From positions 186,001-250,000 of the forward strand of contig NADL03000062.1 in NCBI GenBank assembly GCA_002205965.3: a DNA stretch of 64,000 nt, in the 5' to 3' direction. Within the stretch, counting starts at the first letter, position 1. Every line of letters begins with the position of its first letter. This stretch comes from Kappaphycus alvarezii. Taxonomy: Eukaryota; Rhodophyta; Florideophyceae; Gigartinales; Solieriaceae. Of the stretch, positions 10,620-22,372 are shown one piece after another. Both the position numbers and the translations under genes were made by a program. The notes under the pieces are model-generated. The model did not search any database and was not told the DNA's origin. It worked only from the letters and a program-made list of their open reading frames with translations.

Positions 10620-11110
10620 TTAACTAATTTCTAGCTGTCAAACGTTTCCACGAACTGTTGCAGCAAATCAGGTACATTCTCATCCATGATGTTGCGGGGT
10701 TTCCCAGACTGGGTCCTCATGGTCGAAGCCTTTCCATTGGTTAAGTACCTCAAACTGCTTGGCGGATCGATTGGAGCCTATGTCCATAAATTTCGATACC
10801 TAATTGTAGTGTGGGTTGTTGTAGTCGATAGTTTCGGGTAGCTCCTGAGCGAAATGTACCTTTGAACCAGCGTAAAACTTTAGGCCGTTCGCATGCACGA
10901 ATGTGACTTTGTCGTTTATTATATCTTCATATTCGAAGAAACATTATGATTGTACGAGGCTAATGCGCTGTTGACCAAACCAATACATATTAAGTTTGTG
11001 TCCACCCTTCGAAACTTTCTTAGACACTAGAACATAGTCCCCTACGGAGAAATTGGCACTCTATACCTTCGTTCGCTCGTTGTATTTGCTGATAGCAGCT
11101 TCCCGGACAG
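10620..11110 (-). pseudogene. Gypsy fossil: integrase C-terminus and chromodomain
   Basis: Minus-strand translation shows FSVGDYVLVSKKVSKGG (the GDYVLV block of Gypsy integrase tails), then VTFVHANGLKFYAGSKV, and finally a chromodomain-like FEVLNQWKGFDHEDPVWETP. Chromodomains of this kind steer integration to particular chromatin in known chromoviruses. Broken. Confidence 0.82.
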
Positions 11111-11199
11111 CTGTGCGATTCTACCTAAAATCACGATGCATTACTTCCAGCAACTGCAAAACTTTTCAACAAGTAACAGTCGCGAGAGTTTGACCTCAC

Positions 11200-11970
11200 C
11201 TTCTTTCTTCGGTCTCACTGCTTGAGGAGGTACTACAAGTCTCAGAGGATTGTCTGCCGATAGGCAGACATAGGGTACCTGTTCCCCAGATCGGAACATT
11301 TTATGTGATTAAGAACAGATTGTGTCATCGGAATAACAAGATTACATTTAGTCTCTTTCATCCTAAATTCCGATACAAGCGCTGCACCTTATCGCAGAAT
11401 TTCATGAAATACTTGCTCCATGGTGCTGTTCGCTTAAGAAGTATTTGGCGTTGTGCTGTTGCGCATATAATGTTTAGTTGACAGCTGCTATTGGCTTTTT
11501 CTTGAAATTGTTTACTCGGTCTGATATCCACGTCGGCATCACACCAAAATTGGCAAACCGTTTGAGCAGATGGAAAGTTTTGGGTGTTTTTACTGTTGTA
11601 AGATTATTCGATCTATCCATAAGCACAGTTCTGCAGATGATGTAATTTCGGCCTCCTTACATAATTCTAGCCAGATATAAGTAGAAGCATCGTCTTTCGT
11701 TACCCTGACGTATTCTACACCAATAATGCGTCTGTCCATAAAAAGAAAGTCAAAGGTGTCACCTAGTGGGGCTTATTAGCATGCAGATAGTGACCATAGT
11801 GTCGAGGGATACGGGGAACAAGTATAGTAGATGCAGATTGTAGGCGGGTCTCGCAAAAGTTGGAAATATTTGCGCCCATTGTGTCCCAGTAGCAGTATAT
11901 TTCTTTACAATTGCAACTGTAAAATACTTACCTCTATGCCCGGCTCGAACACAATGACCTATTACTATAC
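11200..11970 (-). pseudogene. Gypsy fossil: H2C2 zinc-binding part and integrase core
   Basis: Minus-strand segments read AGHRGKYFTVAIVKKYT (the H2C2 linker region), YVRVTKDDASTYIWLELC (first catalytic Asp block) and FANFGVMPTWISDR (second block), in the expected order. A copy of the GGGTGTTTTA terminal repeat lies at about 11570-11620. Broken. Confidence 0.8.
11570..11620 (+). repeat. GGGTGTTTTA terminal repeat inside the Gypsy fossil
   Basis: About 48 bases resemble the terminal repeat found at 16858, 18041 and 27321: GGAAAG, TTTGGGTGTTTT, then CGATCTATCC in the same order and spacing. It has no partner nearby, so it is a solo terminus that entered the older element. Confidence 0.6.
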
Positions 11971-12240
11971 ACATACGCGAAGTTGCATGTGCGTGTCTGA
12001 TGAGGAGATCCAGACAGCCCCTGACTGCAGGGCCACAATTTTCTCGCATTCTCGGAGCTGTTGCTTCTCTCGTTCTGTTTCAGATGCTTTTGCTTTTGAA
12101 TCGCTCAGTGCATCCGTGGAAGGCCAGGTGAAGTCTGGGTCCAGAGTTGTGGAAACAGAGACAGTAAATAGTGCTTCCCGCTGGAATTTTAAATGGTTCG
12201 TAGCATTAATAGACTGCACATCATCCGTATCCGCTAATCC

Positions 12241-12450
12241 TCAACGCAATAGTAGATCAGCACGAAAGTTATCGTCTCCGGCAATGTGAACTTTTGTGTT
12301 TTCGAAGTTGGAGAGTGTCATTCCGCAACGTAGTAATTTTCTGAAGACTATCGTATTCAGCCAGGGTATTCTTTGTAATCGAAAACCTGTAGAAGACAAA
12401 TTTATTGTCGTCCGTGAACAAGTGGAAGCCACCGGGCCGTAAGATAAAAT
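12241..12450 (-). pseudogene. Gypsy fossil: RNase H C-terminal end
   Basis: Minus-strand translation contains KLLRCGMTLSNFENTKVHIA and FRADLLLR, matching the IxGxxNxxADxLSR-type end of Gypsy RNase H. Homology stops near 12450. Confidence 0.7.
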
Positions 12451-15400
12451 AATGTAGTTGGAAAAATTAAATGAAATGCGTAGATCCAAAATAGATAATT
12501 TCACATAAATGAATAGTGAAATTACGTGACTAGGACTGAGAATAATAATAAATAGAAAATAATATTTATTGATTGGTAGGGATAGTTTGATGAACCGAAG
12601 CTTGCTCTGACACACTAAGAATATTTATATTGTAGATCAGAGTAGAACATTTACAAAGATGATTCCAACAGCATAATGCTTTTTTTACAAAAATAATGCC
12701 CATTTATAATTATGGACTAACTTCCCAGGTGGCCATTAATCCAAATAATAATTTGCTGGGAATATAGGGAATATAATTCCATTAATTATAAATATATAAT
12801 TTAAAAATCAACTGAAAGACATATTTATTGCTTCAACCAGTTTTAAAAAAGGACTTTTTAAAAAATATCAAATTATTCATCGATAATTCACAATAAATAC
12901 AATTTGTGGGCCTCCGATAAAGTATTTTCCCTCAGTTTTTCATCATTTCAGTCGACCTGAAAAACAAATGAAATAGTTTTCAACAATTTTAAAATAGTTG
13001 TTCAACTTTCACGCACCCCTTTAAAATTATAATAGGTATATGTTATTATCCTGTTGACTGCGATGAATCTTAAGATAATATTTTGCTCAGATAAATGGGT
13101 ATGGATACATCAAATAAAATGACTGTTACTCTATCGTAAACTGGACTGACTTTTTGGTCAACGGGTCAAAACTAGTATTCAAACCGGGATTATAGATCAT
13201 TTTGTTAATTTTTGTTTGTTTCAAATTATACCTTATTAGCTGTATATCTGCTCTTTTGAACTTCTCTTCAGGTACAATATATGGATAAAAAGCGCTGAAT
13301 AAATCCTTAGAGTCCACAGCAATGTGTAGGAGAATTTTAATACTGACAATATTACCGTATACTGATGCAATGATTTTTACTTCTTCTATAGCTTCGCCAG
13401 CAGCAAAATTTACCCAGATAGAATCGAATTAACTGGACTGCGAGAATATGTGAATGCAAATAAAGCTGTACGAGATATTGACTTAAAATTCTGGTAAAAA
13501 ATATAGAGTCTTGCAATACAACCAATCTGCGGATTTGTAAACCCGCCTGGTTTCCTTGCATCAGAAAACAACAATTGATAATTACAATTTCTCATAATTT
13601 TTCGGGCGTCGATATGTACTTTCGGAACCAAACGACTTCAAACTTTGAAACATCAAAGATCGCATAGATAAATTAGGAAACAGAGGATTCGGTTTTTGGC
13701 TGTAGATAAGTTGCTGTAAAAAGAGATATTAAAGAAGCAACAGTTCCCAAATAGTCAATTGAACCATTGAGAGAATTAAAGGAAAAATATCCAAAGAATT
13801 CATTTTTATCCGCCCGTTTATGTCAATTTATCGAGAATACATAAGTTTCGAGTCGGTATAGTTATGTAGGTGATAAACTAGTTTTGCAATCGTCAAGTCA
13901 AACAGAGTAGTTCTAACTCTATTTAAATTAAAATACCAGTGCTAACTAACGATTGTACGAAGTTTATCAGTTTTTCCCAAGATTTTGAATAAACGTCGCC
14001 TTAATTTTTCCGGTACAGTAATAAGGATGTCATAAACCAAATTCATTACAAGCAGTAATAATGACCCTTCGGCAGACATAGAAAATTATTGAGTAATACA
14101 AACTATCGAGCCTAAACCAACATAACAAATGTATTATCCGAATGTAATTGTCATTCAGCATTCGCATTGACTACGAATTCTATGAATTTACTTGCACTTG
14201 GTCGAAAGTTCCTGTTACACCCTCCGAAAATATTTTTTATGTACTTCAATATTTTTGAAAAAATTAATATATTTGGTAAAAAATAGGGAGGGAGTATGTA
14301 CTTGCCTTCTAATCAAGGTTGTGTCTATTCAGCAACTTGACGAAGGGGGATTATTTTTCTCGGAAGGCAGTGTATTTCGAATAATTACTCCAACTATATT
14401 GTACCTATAGCTTCACCTTGCACGCGGAGCCATACGTACAAGCCAAATCATGCATTCCCTTAGTATCAATCTGGCATGTATCTTGGAGTGTCATGCACTC
14501 CTTTCCAAGGCTGAATTTTAGTTCAAAAATCGCCTCTCTTCTCATTTGCTAATATTTCAATACATTCCTTGCAAATTCAGACAGGTTTCAAGCGTACAGA
14601 GAAACCTAATACAATCATCACGCCTAACATGTCCGCATTGGCACTTTATCGTAAAAAAAAATACCTATAGACTCTAACAATCTAAATAAGGCCGTTGGAA
14701 ATGAAATGCACAACCCAATGCAGCCGCAATGCAGGCGTCACACATAGCAAAGTACCTAGGAAACCATTTTACCATAAAATATACAAATGTACTTCCCTAA
14801 ATAATGTATGACCAGGAAAAATTCTTTGACGATTTTTAAGCGGTCTGATAGTCGAGACTTCTTTGCCCTCCTATTTATTCAACATGCCTTTTGCCGCCAG
14901 ATCTGAGCTCCACATGAGTAACCATTTGCAACACCAACACTGATTTCGACCCTGTACGCTACTGCACTGGTAATTAACAATAATGGATTTACTTTAACGA
15001 CTAGTCGAGAACAAAACACTGTAGAAAGAATATTATCGTCTTATGTCGGCTAAAATATAGTCCGTATGAGATTCATAGTGAAGACGATACGATATCTACG
15101 CTCTGGTACAAATTTACTGGATACCGACCCACATATCTACCACAGTAAATTAACCTCCCCATTTTACTTGCAAGAAAACACGCCATGTTCGAACTAGTTT
15201 CGTATTAAATGTTAGAGGTAATTGTAGGTGACTTTTTGCCATCGATATTCTCTGGGAAAAGAATCAATTGTATTTTTAATTTCTATTGCAGAGAATAGTA
15301 GAACTAGTGTAGCACTATTAAGACTAATTTGCCTAATTGTAGGCGTACACGGCCAGTCTACATCTGTAGTTCATACTCGAGACCATATAAGTTGATCCCA

Positions 15401-15930
15401 ATATTTAAATGTATTCCTCTTCTTCCTAGCTACACTGAATTTGTCGTTCCATGAAAGCTCTAAAAGGCTTCGAATATCGCTGCTCACTTGAAAACATACG
15501 AACGAACCATACAGATTCACAATACATTTAAGGTTGTGGATGCGAAGTGAAATGGTATGGGATTCCACTTTAATCATGCAATTAAGGGCCACAAAAGATC
15601 ATTGCATAGGTAAAAGTGAGTTGAGATAAGTCACCAATTCATTTCCAAGCAACTACAGTCATCTGCGAGTAGAACAAATCTACTCTAAAGCTTCCTCTCT
15701 ATCACATTGCAAATCTTATTATTATTACCGATAGAATTCAACAATTCTTCTTTCTTGGCATAGAAAACCACCTACATCTTCCCCTCTACCATTTTCTCTC
15801 CCATACCTTCGCTCTCTCACTTTTTCATTTTAAGTCACTTCAAGAGTTTCCTTCTGCCCATCGTGGCCCTATTGCTCCAAAATGAACAGCCCCTTGCCTT
15901 TGGAAAGAAAAATTTCCCACCTTATTTTCA
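12451..15930. other. AT-rich gene desert
   Basis: Only short open frames without recognisable domains; no RNA gene, LTR or clear repeat was seen. Confidence 0.6.
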
Positions 15931-15949
15931 ATCAGGTGCCTTTGAGAAG

Positions 15950-16857
15950 CGCTCCATATAATGTAAGTGCAGGCGTGGGAAAACAAGGGTGCAGAAAATC
16001 GTAATATTCGAAACTCTTGTCTCATATCAAGACTCAGTACGGATATTACCTTGAGGAGGTGATTCATTGCGCTAGAAAAGGTAAAATGCAGGGAAACGTT
16101 GTTTTTGTATTCGAAGAAATCAATGCAAGCACATGCGTGGTTAAAAATGGTCATTTTGTGCCCTCAATCATTTTCAGTAGTAGAGAAAAAGATCTTTTCT
16201 AAGCACTTCCGTTATCGTCCTATGTGTGTCGACACTTTCATGAAGCATATGGATGGACCCACGAAGGTTGGGAAGAATAGCATCACTTGAATTTTTCCAG
16301 AAAAATTCACTCTGTTTTTTGATGGGTGGTCTTCATGTAATACAGACTTCGAAGCCGTTATCGCTACTTTTCCGGCCGAGAATGAAAAATTATTTAGTCA
16401 AATTCTACTGGGTTTAACATCCATGGAAGATGAATACTCCCTAGACACATAAGAAAGTTTAGGATTGGCAAACTTCGTGCTCTCCGTACACGGGAAGACC
16501 AGGCAAAATGTGGCTGCAGTAATCGGGCATAGTTGACCAACAAATAAGGCTTTTGCTAAACGTATGAGTACTGGCTTTATCGGTTTTGCTTCGCACCGTT
16601 TCAACTTGGCGGTGAAGATTGTCCTAGACTGGAGGAACAAAATAACTAAAAGCTTCGCTGCCCTCTGACCGCCCTCTGCGCCAATTTGTTGCAAAGCACG
16701 CTATAGCCCACCATCTCCACAGATGCATCTGCTTTTCTTGCGGCCACCCAATGCGCATCCTTTCAAGTCTCATCTTCTTTACAATCCACTATGCTTCACC
16801 AGAAACTCGATTTTCTCGTTATGAGCGACACCAGCTCCCTCAGGTGCCCGCAAAATA
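15950..16857 (+). pseudogene. hAT-superfamily transposase relic
   Basis: Recognisable parts in order: a worn BED-finger tail (LLSHIKTQYGYYLEE, near 16010-16060), then AWLKMVILCPQSFS and KHFRYRPMCVDTFMKHMD leading into PEKFTLFFDGWSS (GAT-GGG-TGG at 16321-16329, the first catalytic block), and FIGFASHRFNLAVK (16591-16614 codes SHRFNLAV), all typical of hAT-like proteins. From about 16099 to 16670 one frame runs through with in-frame stops at 16288, 16450 and 16534; a frame change separates the BED part. The C-terminal dimerisation part is lost where the element at 16858 begins. No TIRs or 8-bp target duplication were identified. Confidence 0.85.
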
Positions 16858-17180
16858 GGGCGAAAGATTTGGGTGTTTTGCTCTTTGAAGATATATTCAC
16901 ATCTATCCCAAAGTACCCCAGACATCCGCAATCGAATCTCAAGGGGGGGAATGATGGAATTGTTTGCTTCATCGTCTTATACTTCTAGAGAGGGACTCTA
17001 AACGGAGTTTTGAAAGAAGGAAAGGAGGAAACAGAAACGGGTCTGCGCCTCAGTGACCCTGTGACTACACCGACGGGTCAGGACAGACGTGGAGGCATGC
17101 CGCAATAGACAGTACTGCTTGCGCTGCGATGGGATAGATCGGAGATATCTTCCAAGAGTAAAACACCTGAACCTTTCCCC
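16858..17180. mobile_element. Non-autonomous element A with GGGTGTTTTA-type inverted ends
   Basis: The left end (16858-16950) and the reverse complement of the right end (17130-17180) share GGTGTTTT, then CTCTTGGAAGATAT and CATCTATCCCA-like blocks, giving inverted termini of about 50 bp. The 320-bp body codes for nothing but contains, on the minus strand, a module (16965-17064) also present at the gag start of the second Copia and again at 27614. It may have been inserted into the hAT relic. No target duplication could be fixed. Confidence 0.65.
16965..17064 (-). repeat. gag-start module, copy 1
   Basis: Minus strand: a tract ending TTTAGAG, then TCTAGAAGTATAAGACGA. It aligns with 27082-27186 (minus) and partly with 27635-27705 (plus). 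Confidence 0.7.
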
Positions 17181-17182
17181 GC

Positions 17183-17638
17183 TTGCGCTGTGTGTCTATG
17201 CATGGGCATTCCAGTACAGTAGTAGGGGAGAGCCTACGCTCCCTACAAGGCCACCTTAAGGCCAGCCATCAAGCAGACCACAATGGACATGACGACTGCT
17301 GCAGCGTGCGTTTGCATCAAAGCCCCAAGGGCCTTTCCGTAGGTCTCCATTGCCTTCACGGCCACGTTCCTTATTACGTCATTAAACACCATTCGTACTT
17401 TCGGGAGCGACCTCCAAGAATTGAGATTGGCACCTTGCATGAGCCCATCTCTAGTGGAGGTGGTAATGAAAGAATGATGGCAGATACATTGCCTTTCATC
17501 GAATGCACCTCAGCAGCCAATTTTCTCCTCGTCCACCTCACAGGCTCGACTGGGGTTTCTACTGCTAGCGAGAATATCATACTCTGGCGACATTTAAGTC
17601 CTCAGAAACTACGCATCTTTGAAGTTTCATTATTGTAA
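17183..17638 (+). other. Unrecognised 151-residue open frame
   Basis: Open from an ATG at 17183 to a stop at 17636. The product is His/Ser-rich with no domain I recognise. The opposite strand also has long open segments (17243-17440, 17374-17580), which weakens the case for this frame. A patch at 17222-17275 matches 27413-27475. Probably an old repeat rather than a gene. Confidence 0.25.
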
Positions 17639-18040
17639 TCAACGTGTGGACGCCCTTGCAGAAAATTCGTTCGACTTTTGTCTTTCTGGTTTTGGTCTCA
17701 TCTCCCTACGAAACTTTCTGCGCAACAACGTACAACCTCTAAAGATTTACCACCAGGAAACTCTCTTCACATTGATCTCTCCAACAACGTCGTCTGAACT
17801 ACAGGACTAGTCTACCAGCTTAGGGAACATCTATTCGTGTCCGAAACTTGGCCCCAGTTTGCAGATGTCCCTGTACCTCTTTATCACTCTCCGTAGAATA
17901 CTAAAAGAAGGACCTGTCACTGTGTAATGAAATCAGTGGTACGTGTCACTCTTATTTTATGATCTGAAGCATGAAAAAACCAGATCAGAAAATCTATCTG
18001 GTTCGTTTTCATTACATTGTTCGTGACTGGGGGACATAGA

Positions 18041-18127
18041 AGGGGAACGTTTGGGTGTTTTACTCTTGGGAGATATATCCGATCTATCCCATGGTTTTCC
18101 AGAACACCACAATCGATTCAAAAAGGG
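18041..18127 (+). repeat. GGGTGTTTTA terminal repeat, left-type, best-preserved copy
   Basis: Reads TTTGGGTGTTTTACTCTTGG, then GATCTATCCCATGG, TTTTCCAG and CCACAATCGATTCAAAAAG. It is the inverted counterpart of 22373-22435, so the two could be the ends of one 4.4-kb unit. An open frame of 107 codons (18055-18378) begins inside it; its product is not recognised. Confidence 0.75.
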
Positions 18128-18579
18128 TATACCGAAATAGAAGGTGTGGTTACTGCGGGTCTTCGGATAGACGTGGGCGTTGTTTAACGGAGAGGATGGC
18201 TGTTGCATTGGTTACGTCCCTTTATTTAACTTGTATGCTTAAAAACTTTCTTGGGATGGACAATGTAGTGATGAGATCACAGTGGTCGGCTACTGCTGGA
18301 GTTAATTCTACTAGCATTACCTTTGAGGGGAGTGTTAAAGTATGCAAATTTAGTACTGAGCCACATTGCAGTTGGTAATCCATGCGCTAGAACAAAATAA
18401 ACTGTATGTTGGAGTATGTCATCTGTGCTGGCCTTCGGCTCGGCCCCTGTGGAGATGCTATGGATTTACCGTATATAAGCGTTTACGATAACCCAGAAAT
18501 TGATTAAAAAGACAACCAAAAAAATAACTTTCTGACAGACAAGCGTGTCAGCGGGAGAAGCTCTGCTACTATGCTCACA

Positions 18580-19068
18580 CTAAATCTGCCCGTTCTCATC
18601 CTCGAGAAAAACCTCCAGCACTCTAAGTACTACTTCTACCTCGCTATTGAACGCCGATATGGCCGTCTTCACCACAAACATCGCTCCTCGACACACTAAT
18701 CTCGAGAACAAGCCCAGTACTTTGCGTACTTTTGGAGCTCTTCTTGGAATAAAATTGATAAGGCTGCGGAAATATGTCAGTAGAGACAAACGAGATTGTT
18801 GCACCACAGCTCTCCAGTGTCCATCATTATCAGAGATCATTGACAGACGAATGAAGACACATCGGGCAAAAGAGAAGATATGGCGAAAAGATCGACTTGA
18901 AAGATTATATGAATGGGATTCTGGGAGTTCTGATTTCCTACATGTTCGGGGCTGACCCGAAGAGAATCCCATTGAAGAGTTTCCTCCTTCACTGCTACCA
19001 CTGGAAGTCAAACAACGGCATTGTGTTACTTGTGTCGAATTCGAACTGTCAGCAGTGAGGTTAACGAA
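18580..19068 (-). repeat. Second tandem repeat unit of the unknown protein
   Basis: About 489 bp ending in the stop codon. It begins FVNLTADSSNSTQV, matching QLTDVNSNSTQV in the first unit. Confidence 0.8.
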
Positions 19069-19583
19069 CTGTTTTTTGTTTTTGTGAAACTCAATCTTTC
19101 CGTTATCATCCTCGATGAAGGCCTCCAGAACTCGAAGTACGAATCGCATTTTACTCCGTAACGCCGATAAAGTCGTCTTCACCGTAAAAATCACTCCTCG
19201 ACATACTAATCCCGAGACCCAGCCGAGCACTGTGCGCACTCGTACAGCTCTTTTTGGAATATGGTCGATGAGCGTGCGGAGATATCTCAACAGGGTTGTA
19301 CGTAATTCTTGTACTAAATTTTCCAATATGCATCATTCTCAGAGACCAAGGACAGACAAATGTGGATATTGCGGGCTAAAGAGAGGATATGATTGGAAAA
19401 TCGAGGAGGCAGGGCAATTGAATGGCTCTCTTCGCTTTCTGATTTCCTGCGCGATTGGTTCAGCTCTGAAAAGCACCCTGTAGAGAAACTGTCTTCTTCA
19501 AGACTGTCACTGAACGCAGCACGGCGACCTTGTATGACTTGTGTTGAATTCGAATTTACATCAGTTAATTGCTTCACTTGATG
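19069..19583 (-). repeat. First tandem repeat unit of the unknown protein
   Basis: About 515 bp, immediately upstream of the second unit in coding order. Confidence 0.8.
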
Positions 19584-20202
19584 TTTATGTTGCTGTAATA
19601 GTACATTGCGATTCAGGACATTCGTTTCAAAGGACGAGACCATCAAGTCAAAATCCAAGGATGAGCGGTTAATATAGGGAGGTCCTGTATCTAGATGCGA
19701 TATCGCATCATTTATAGTTGTAAGACCCCTTACAGTTTGATAAAATTTTACATCGCCGATGGGTCGCATGCCTGATAAAGGGGGAATGGGATGACATGAA
19801 CATGATTCTCTGCCTCCGCAATAGTTCCAAGGGTCGTTGCAGTTGGATGGGGGCACATTAAGACTTCCAATAACTGTAGTTATGCCCGATTTTGCATCGG
19901 TGGTATTCTTAACTTGCAGTTTGGTTTGCTGGAGTGGTGTCCCGAAATCATGACAGACGATCTCGACTTCAAGGCTGTAACTTTGGAATCTTTTGATGCA
20001 TAGTTTACGTGAGATTGTAAATAATTCAACTGCGGTCTTACGTCATTGACCCTTGAATGCAGATTGTTATCGCTAGAGGTGCCTGACTTGGATGGAGAGG
20101 TATGAAGTTGGCAAGAGGACATCTTTTTGTCCCCACACAAATTAGAAGAGTGGGGGTTCTTCTTTACAGGGAAGAGAAGTTTGATAATGCCTTCCAAAAG
20201 TA

Positions 20203-20499
20203 GTGACATTTTCATACAATGTAAGAAATGGGGCAGTTGATTTCAGTGGCTGCAAAACCAAAGGGTGGGCTTATTATCTTTATGGAAATAGGAGAGATAA
20301 CTCTTGCACGATGCAGAAAGGGGCTTTAGGTTTAGCGATGCGTTGCATGAACAGAATGAGTTCAAGAACAAAGGGTCTCACAGCTTTATATATTCTCAAA
20401 CAAAGAAGATGGTGGTCCGGTATTAGTACAAGTAACTACATCTTGAGAGGGAATTTAAAAATGCTAATAAAGATCCCCTCGCTGTCCAATTAAGTGGCG
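20203..20499 (+). other. Unrecognised 96-residue open frame
   Basis: Basic and Trp/Tyr-containing (LYILKQRRWWSGIS…); no domain recognised. It overlaps the start of the minus-strand repeat protein by a few bases. Low support as a gene. Confidence 0.2.
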
Positions 20500-20732
20500 A
20501 GGTGTGATGTGTTCCATTCTTCGGATTACGCTTCTTGCTTCCTTCGCTGCTTCCGTCGCGGTTCCTCCCCTCAACAGGAGCTCCGCGACTTCGTTACCCG
20601 TTTTGCATTTAGTCTCCAAATAATGCAGGCGCGACAAGTTTCTACCCGCCGCCCGCATCCGTAGTTAATTTATAAATACCCTCCGCACGCCTCTGTGCGA
20701 CATTGTATGACAAATAAAGATCTACCACCATG
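20500..20732 (+). repeat. Dispersed repeat, solo-LTR-like (copy 2)
   Basis: Begins near TGTGATGTG, has TTTATAAATACCC and AAATAAAG signals near its right end and finishes GATCTACCACCA. Diverged copy of 9893-10122. Confidence 0.55.
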
Positions 20733-21583
20733 ATTAACAAGTATCTATGAGAGGGAAAGAGGGGTGTGTTTACTACGGGATTTAGGAGGCTGGAATTCTA
20801 CTATCACATAGGATAAATCACAAGGTATTCGATGTGATGATAGATCTTCAGAAGGAAGCACAACCGAAAATAGCCGATACCTGATCAAGGTACAAAAACA
20901 CGTTAATTCCTCCACATCCGAAAATTGCTCGCTGCTATTATCTGATTTTTTCTCATTTTACTAGAATAACATAGCGGATTCATAAATTTGCACAGAAATT
21001 GAGCCCAACCGTTCCCCTTTTCAGTTTATTTGCTGGTTTCTTCTTCTTTTCCTCTAAGGAATGGCCAATTTACTAGAAAATAATTCCCGACTTCCTCTCT
21101 GGAATGTTAAGCTACGATTTCTTTCTAAAGTAAACCACCCTGAAAAAGGGGAGTTTCTTTATTGAGATGTTTGGGTTGGCTGGAACCCATTCGGAATTGT
21201 AAATCTGCATGTCATATTAGATAACTACCATCTAAAGAACCATACCTTTTACCCAATACATGTAGCGATGGTCTAAGCAGTGACAGTCCATTGCTGTCGA
21301 ATGCTAGCACCAGAAAGAATCTACCGGTAAGTCGATGGAAGGCCACCCAGCGGACAAGCAGCGTTAGAAGTTACTGTCGACGCTGAGTGTCGCTGTAGAA
21401 GAATGTCACGAACCTTACAAACCCGTTACATTGTACCGCTAGCGACCGTTCAGACTTGAGCAGGCTTTTGAGAAAATCAAGAGGTACTACTGGTCACCTT
21501 CTAAGATATTCCAGGCCTTAACCGATCATATCTTTCAAACATTAAAGCCCCCTACATTCCCCCTATATTTAACCCCACTGCAG
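20733..21583. other. No recognisable feature
   Basis: Short frames only; no repeat match was noticed within the window. Confidence 0.5.
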
Positions 21584-22165
21584 AAAGGGAGAGCTTTGGG
21601 TGTTTTAATGATTGAAAAATAAGGTCGGCTGTAATCCCGGATAACATTGGTATATGAAGGTACGGTCTTGCAATTTCACAACCTGCGCGCAAGTCAAACA
21701 CTTACTGATCCTCGTCCTCAATCGAATTTGGCTCTAATGGGTCGGCGACGTCGCTATTAACGTCGTCGCCTTACACAGAATTAGAGTAACATCAATCCAT
21801 ACAGCTAACCGGCACCCACAGGCGCTCAGTTACATACGGACCCTGCAGAGGCAAACTGGTGGTCGTCTCTCTGCAGAAAGGCATTCGATTGATTGAATAC
21901 TATTTCTATTACATTGACGAATAGGGTCAGAACGTACCAGAATAACGTTTATGACTGAAAGCGCTGTTCCCACACCCTTCCGAAATTGTGAAAGGAAAGC
22001 TTTTTTTTCAAAACGATTTCCGAACGTATTGCTTAGCTGCATTTCAAATATCTTTTGCATCACACTGAAGAAGGGGAACACTGGAAGGTCATTTACTGTA
22101 ACAGCATCTTTACATCAGATATACTGTATCATCCAAAAGTAAAACACCCAAACTTTTCCCCTCTA
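21584..22165 (-). mobile_element. Element B, GGGTGTTTTA-ended DNA transposon relic
   Basis: The left end reads GAGCTTTGGGTGTTTTAATG and the right end, reverse-complemented, GTTTGGGTGTTTTACTTTTGG, so the termini are inverted over about 20 bp. The left 270 bases match 60243-60515 at roughly 80%. In the matching part the minus strand of both copies encodes the same C-terminal protein stretch (…VADPLEPNSIEDEDQ here, IADPLEPDSI in the other copy), which points to a shared, once-functional protein ending just inside the left terminus. The protein family is not recognised. Confidence 0.7.
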
Positions 22166-22199
22166 ACAGATGAGGAGGCTAATACTCGGTCAACTTGTA

Positions 22200-22263
22200 T
22201 GCTGGTAGAGAGCATGTACGTGAAAGGTTGCAACAGGCGCTGATGGCGCTCACTCTACCAGCA
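22200..22263. repeat. Inverted repeat / hairpin
   Basis: TGCTGGTAGAG at 22200-22210 and CTCTACCAGCA at 22253-22263 are perfect inverted copies around a 42-base loop that itself contains GCGC repeats. Confidence 0.8.
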
Positions 22264-22372
22264 CGTAAAGTGGAGGCCGGCCAGCAAATAAACCGCATTG
22301 GGATTTAATTTCTGCCCTTGCTACCAGTGCAAAGTGTCACTGTAAAATAATGCCTTGCACCTTCGAAATGCT

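Larger units (their letters stand above)
10348..12450 (-). mobile_element. Ty3/Gypsy retrotransposon fossil, 5'-truncated
   Basis: Minus-strand order from right to left: end of RNase H, zinc-binding H2C2 part, integrase core, integrase C-terminal part, chromodomain-like segment, then one LTR. This is the 3' half of a Ty3/Gypsy element of the kind common in oomycetes and algae. Gag, protease and reverse transcriptase are absent; the element fades into AT-rich DNA near 12450. It is heavily broken (more than ten breaks) and looks old. With only one LTR it cannot be dated. Confidence 0.85.
18580..20215 (-). pseudogene. Unknown protein with two tandem 165-residue repeats
   Basis: Three minus-strand open segments (20215-19880, 19856-19314, 19326-18580) look like parts of one gene. 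The N-terminal part is Ser-rich; between 20030 and 19780 the translation becomes strand-like with cysteines (NCNDPWNYCGGRESC). The C-terminal two thirds consist of two repeats (19583-19069 and 19068-18580). Their second halves align without gaps over 72 residues at about 58% identity, with mostly conservative changes, for example VRVRTVLGWVSGLVCRGV against PKVRKVLGLFSRLVCRGA. Such protein-level conservation suggests the repeats evolved under selection. Each repeat ends in an acidic ED(D/E)NG(K/Q)I motif and has a hydrophobic or amphipathic core. I do not recognise the family. The frame is broken about twice. Confidence 0.55.
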
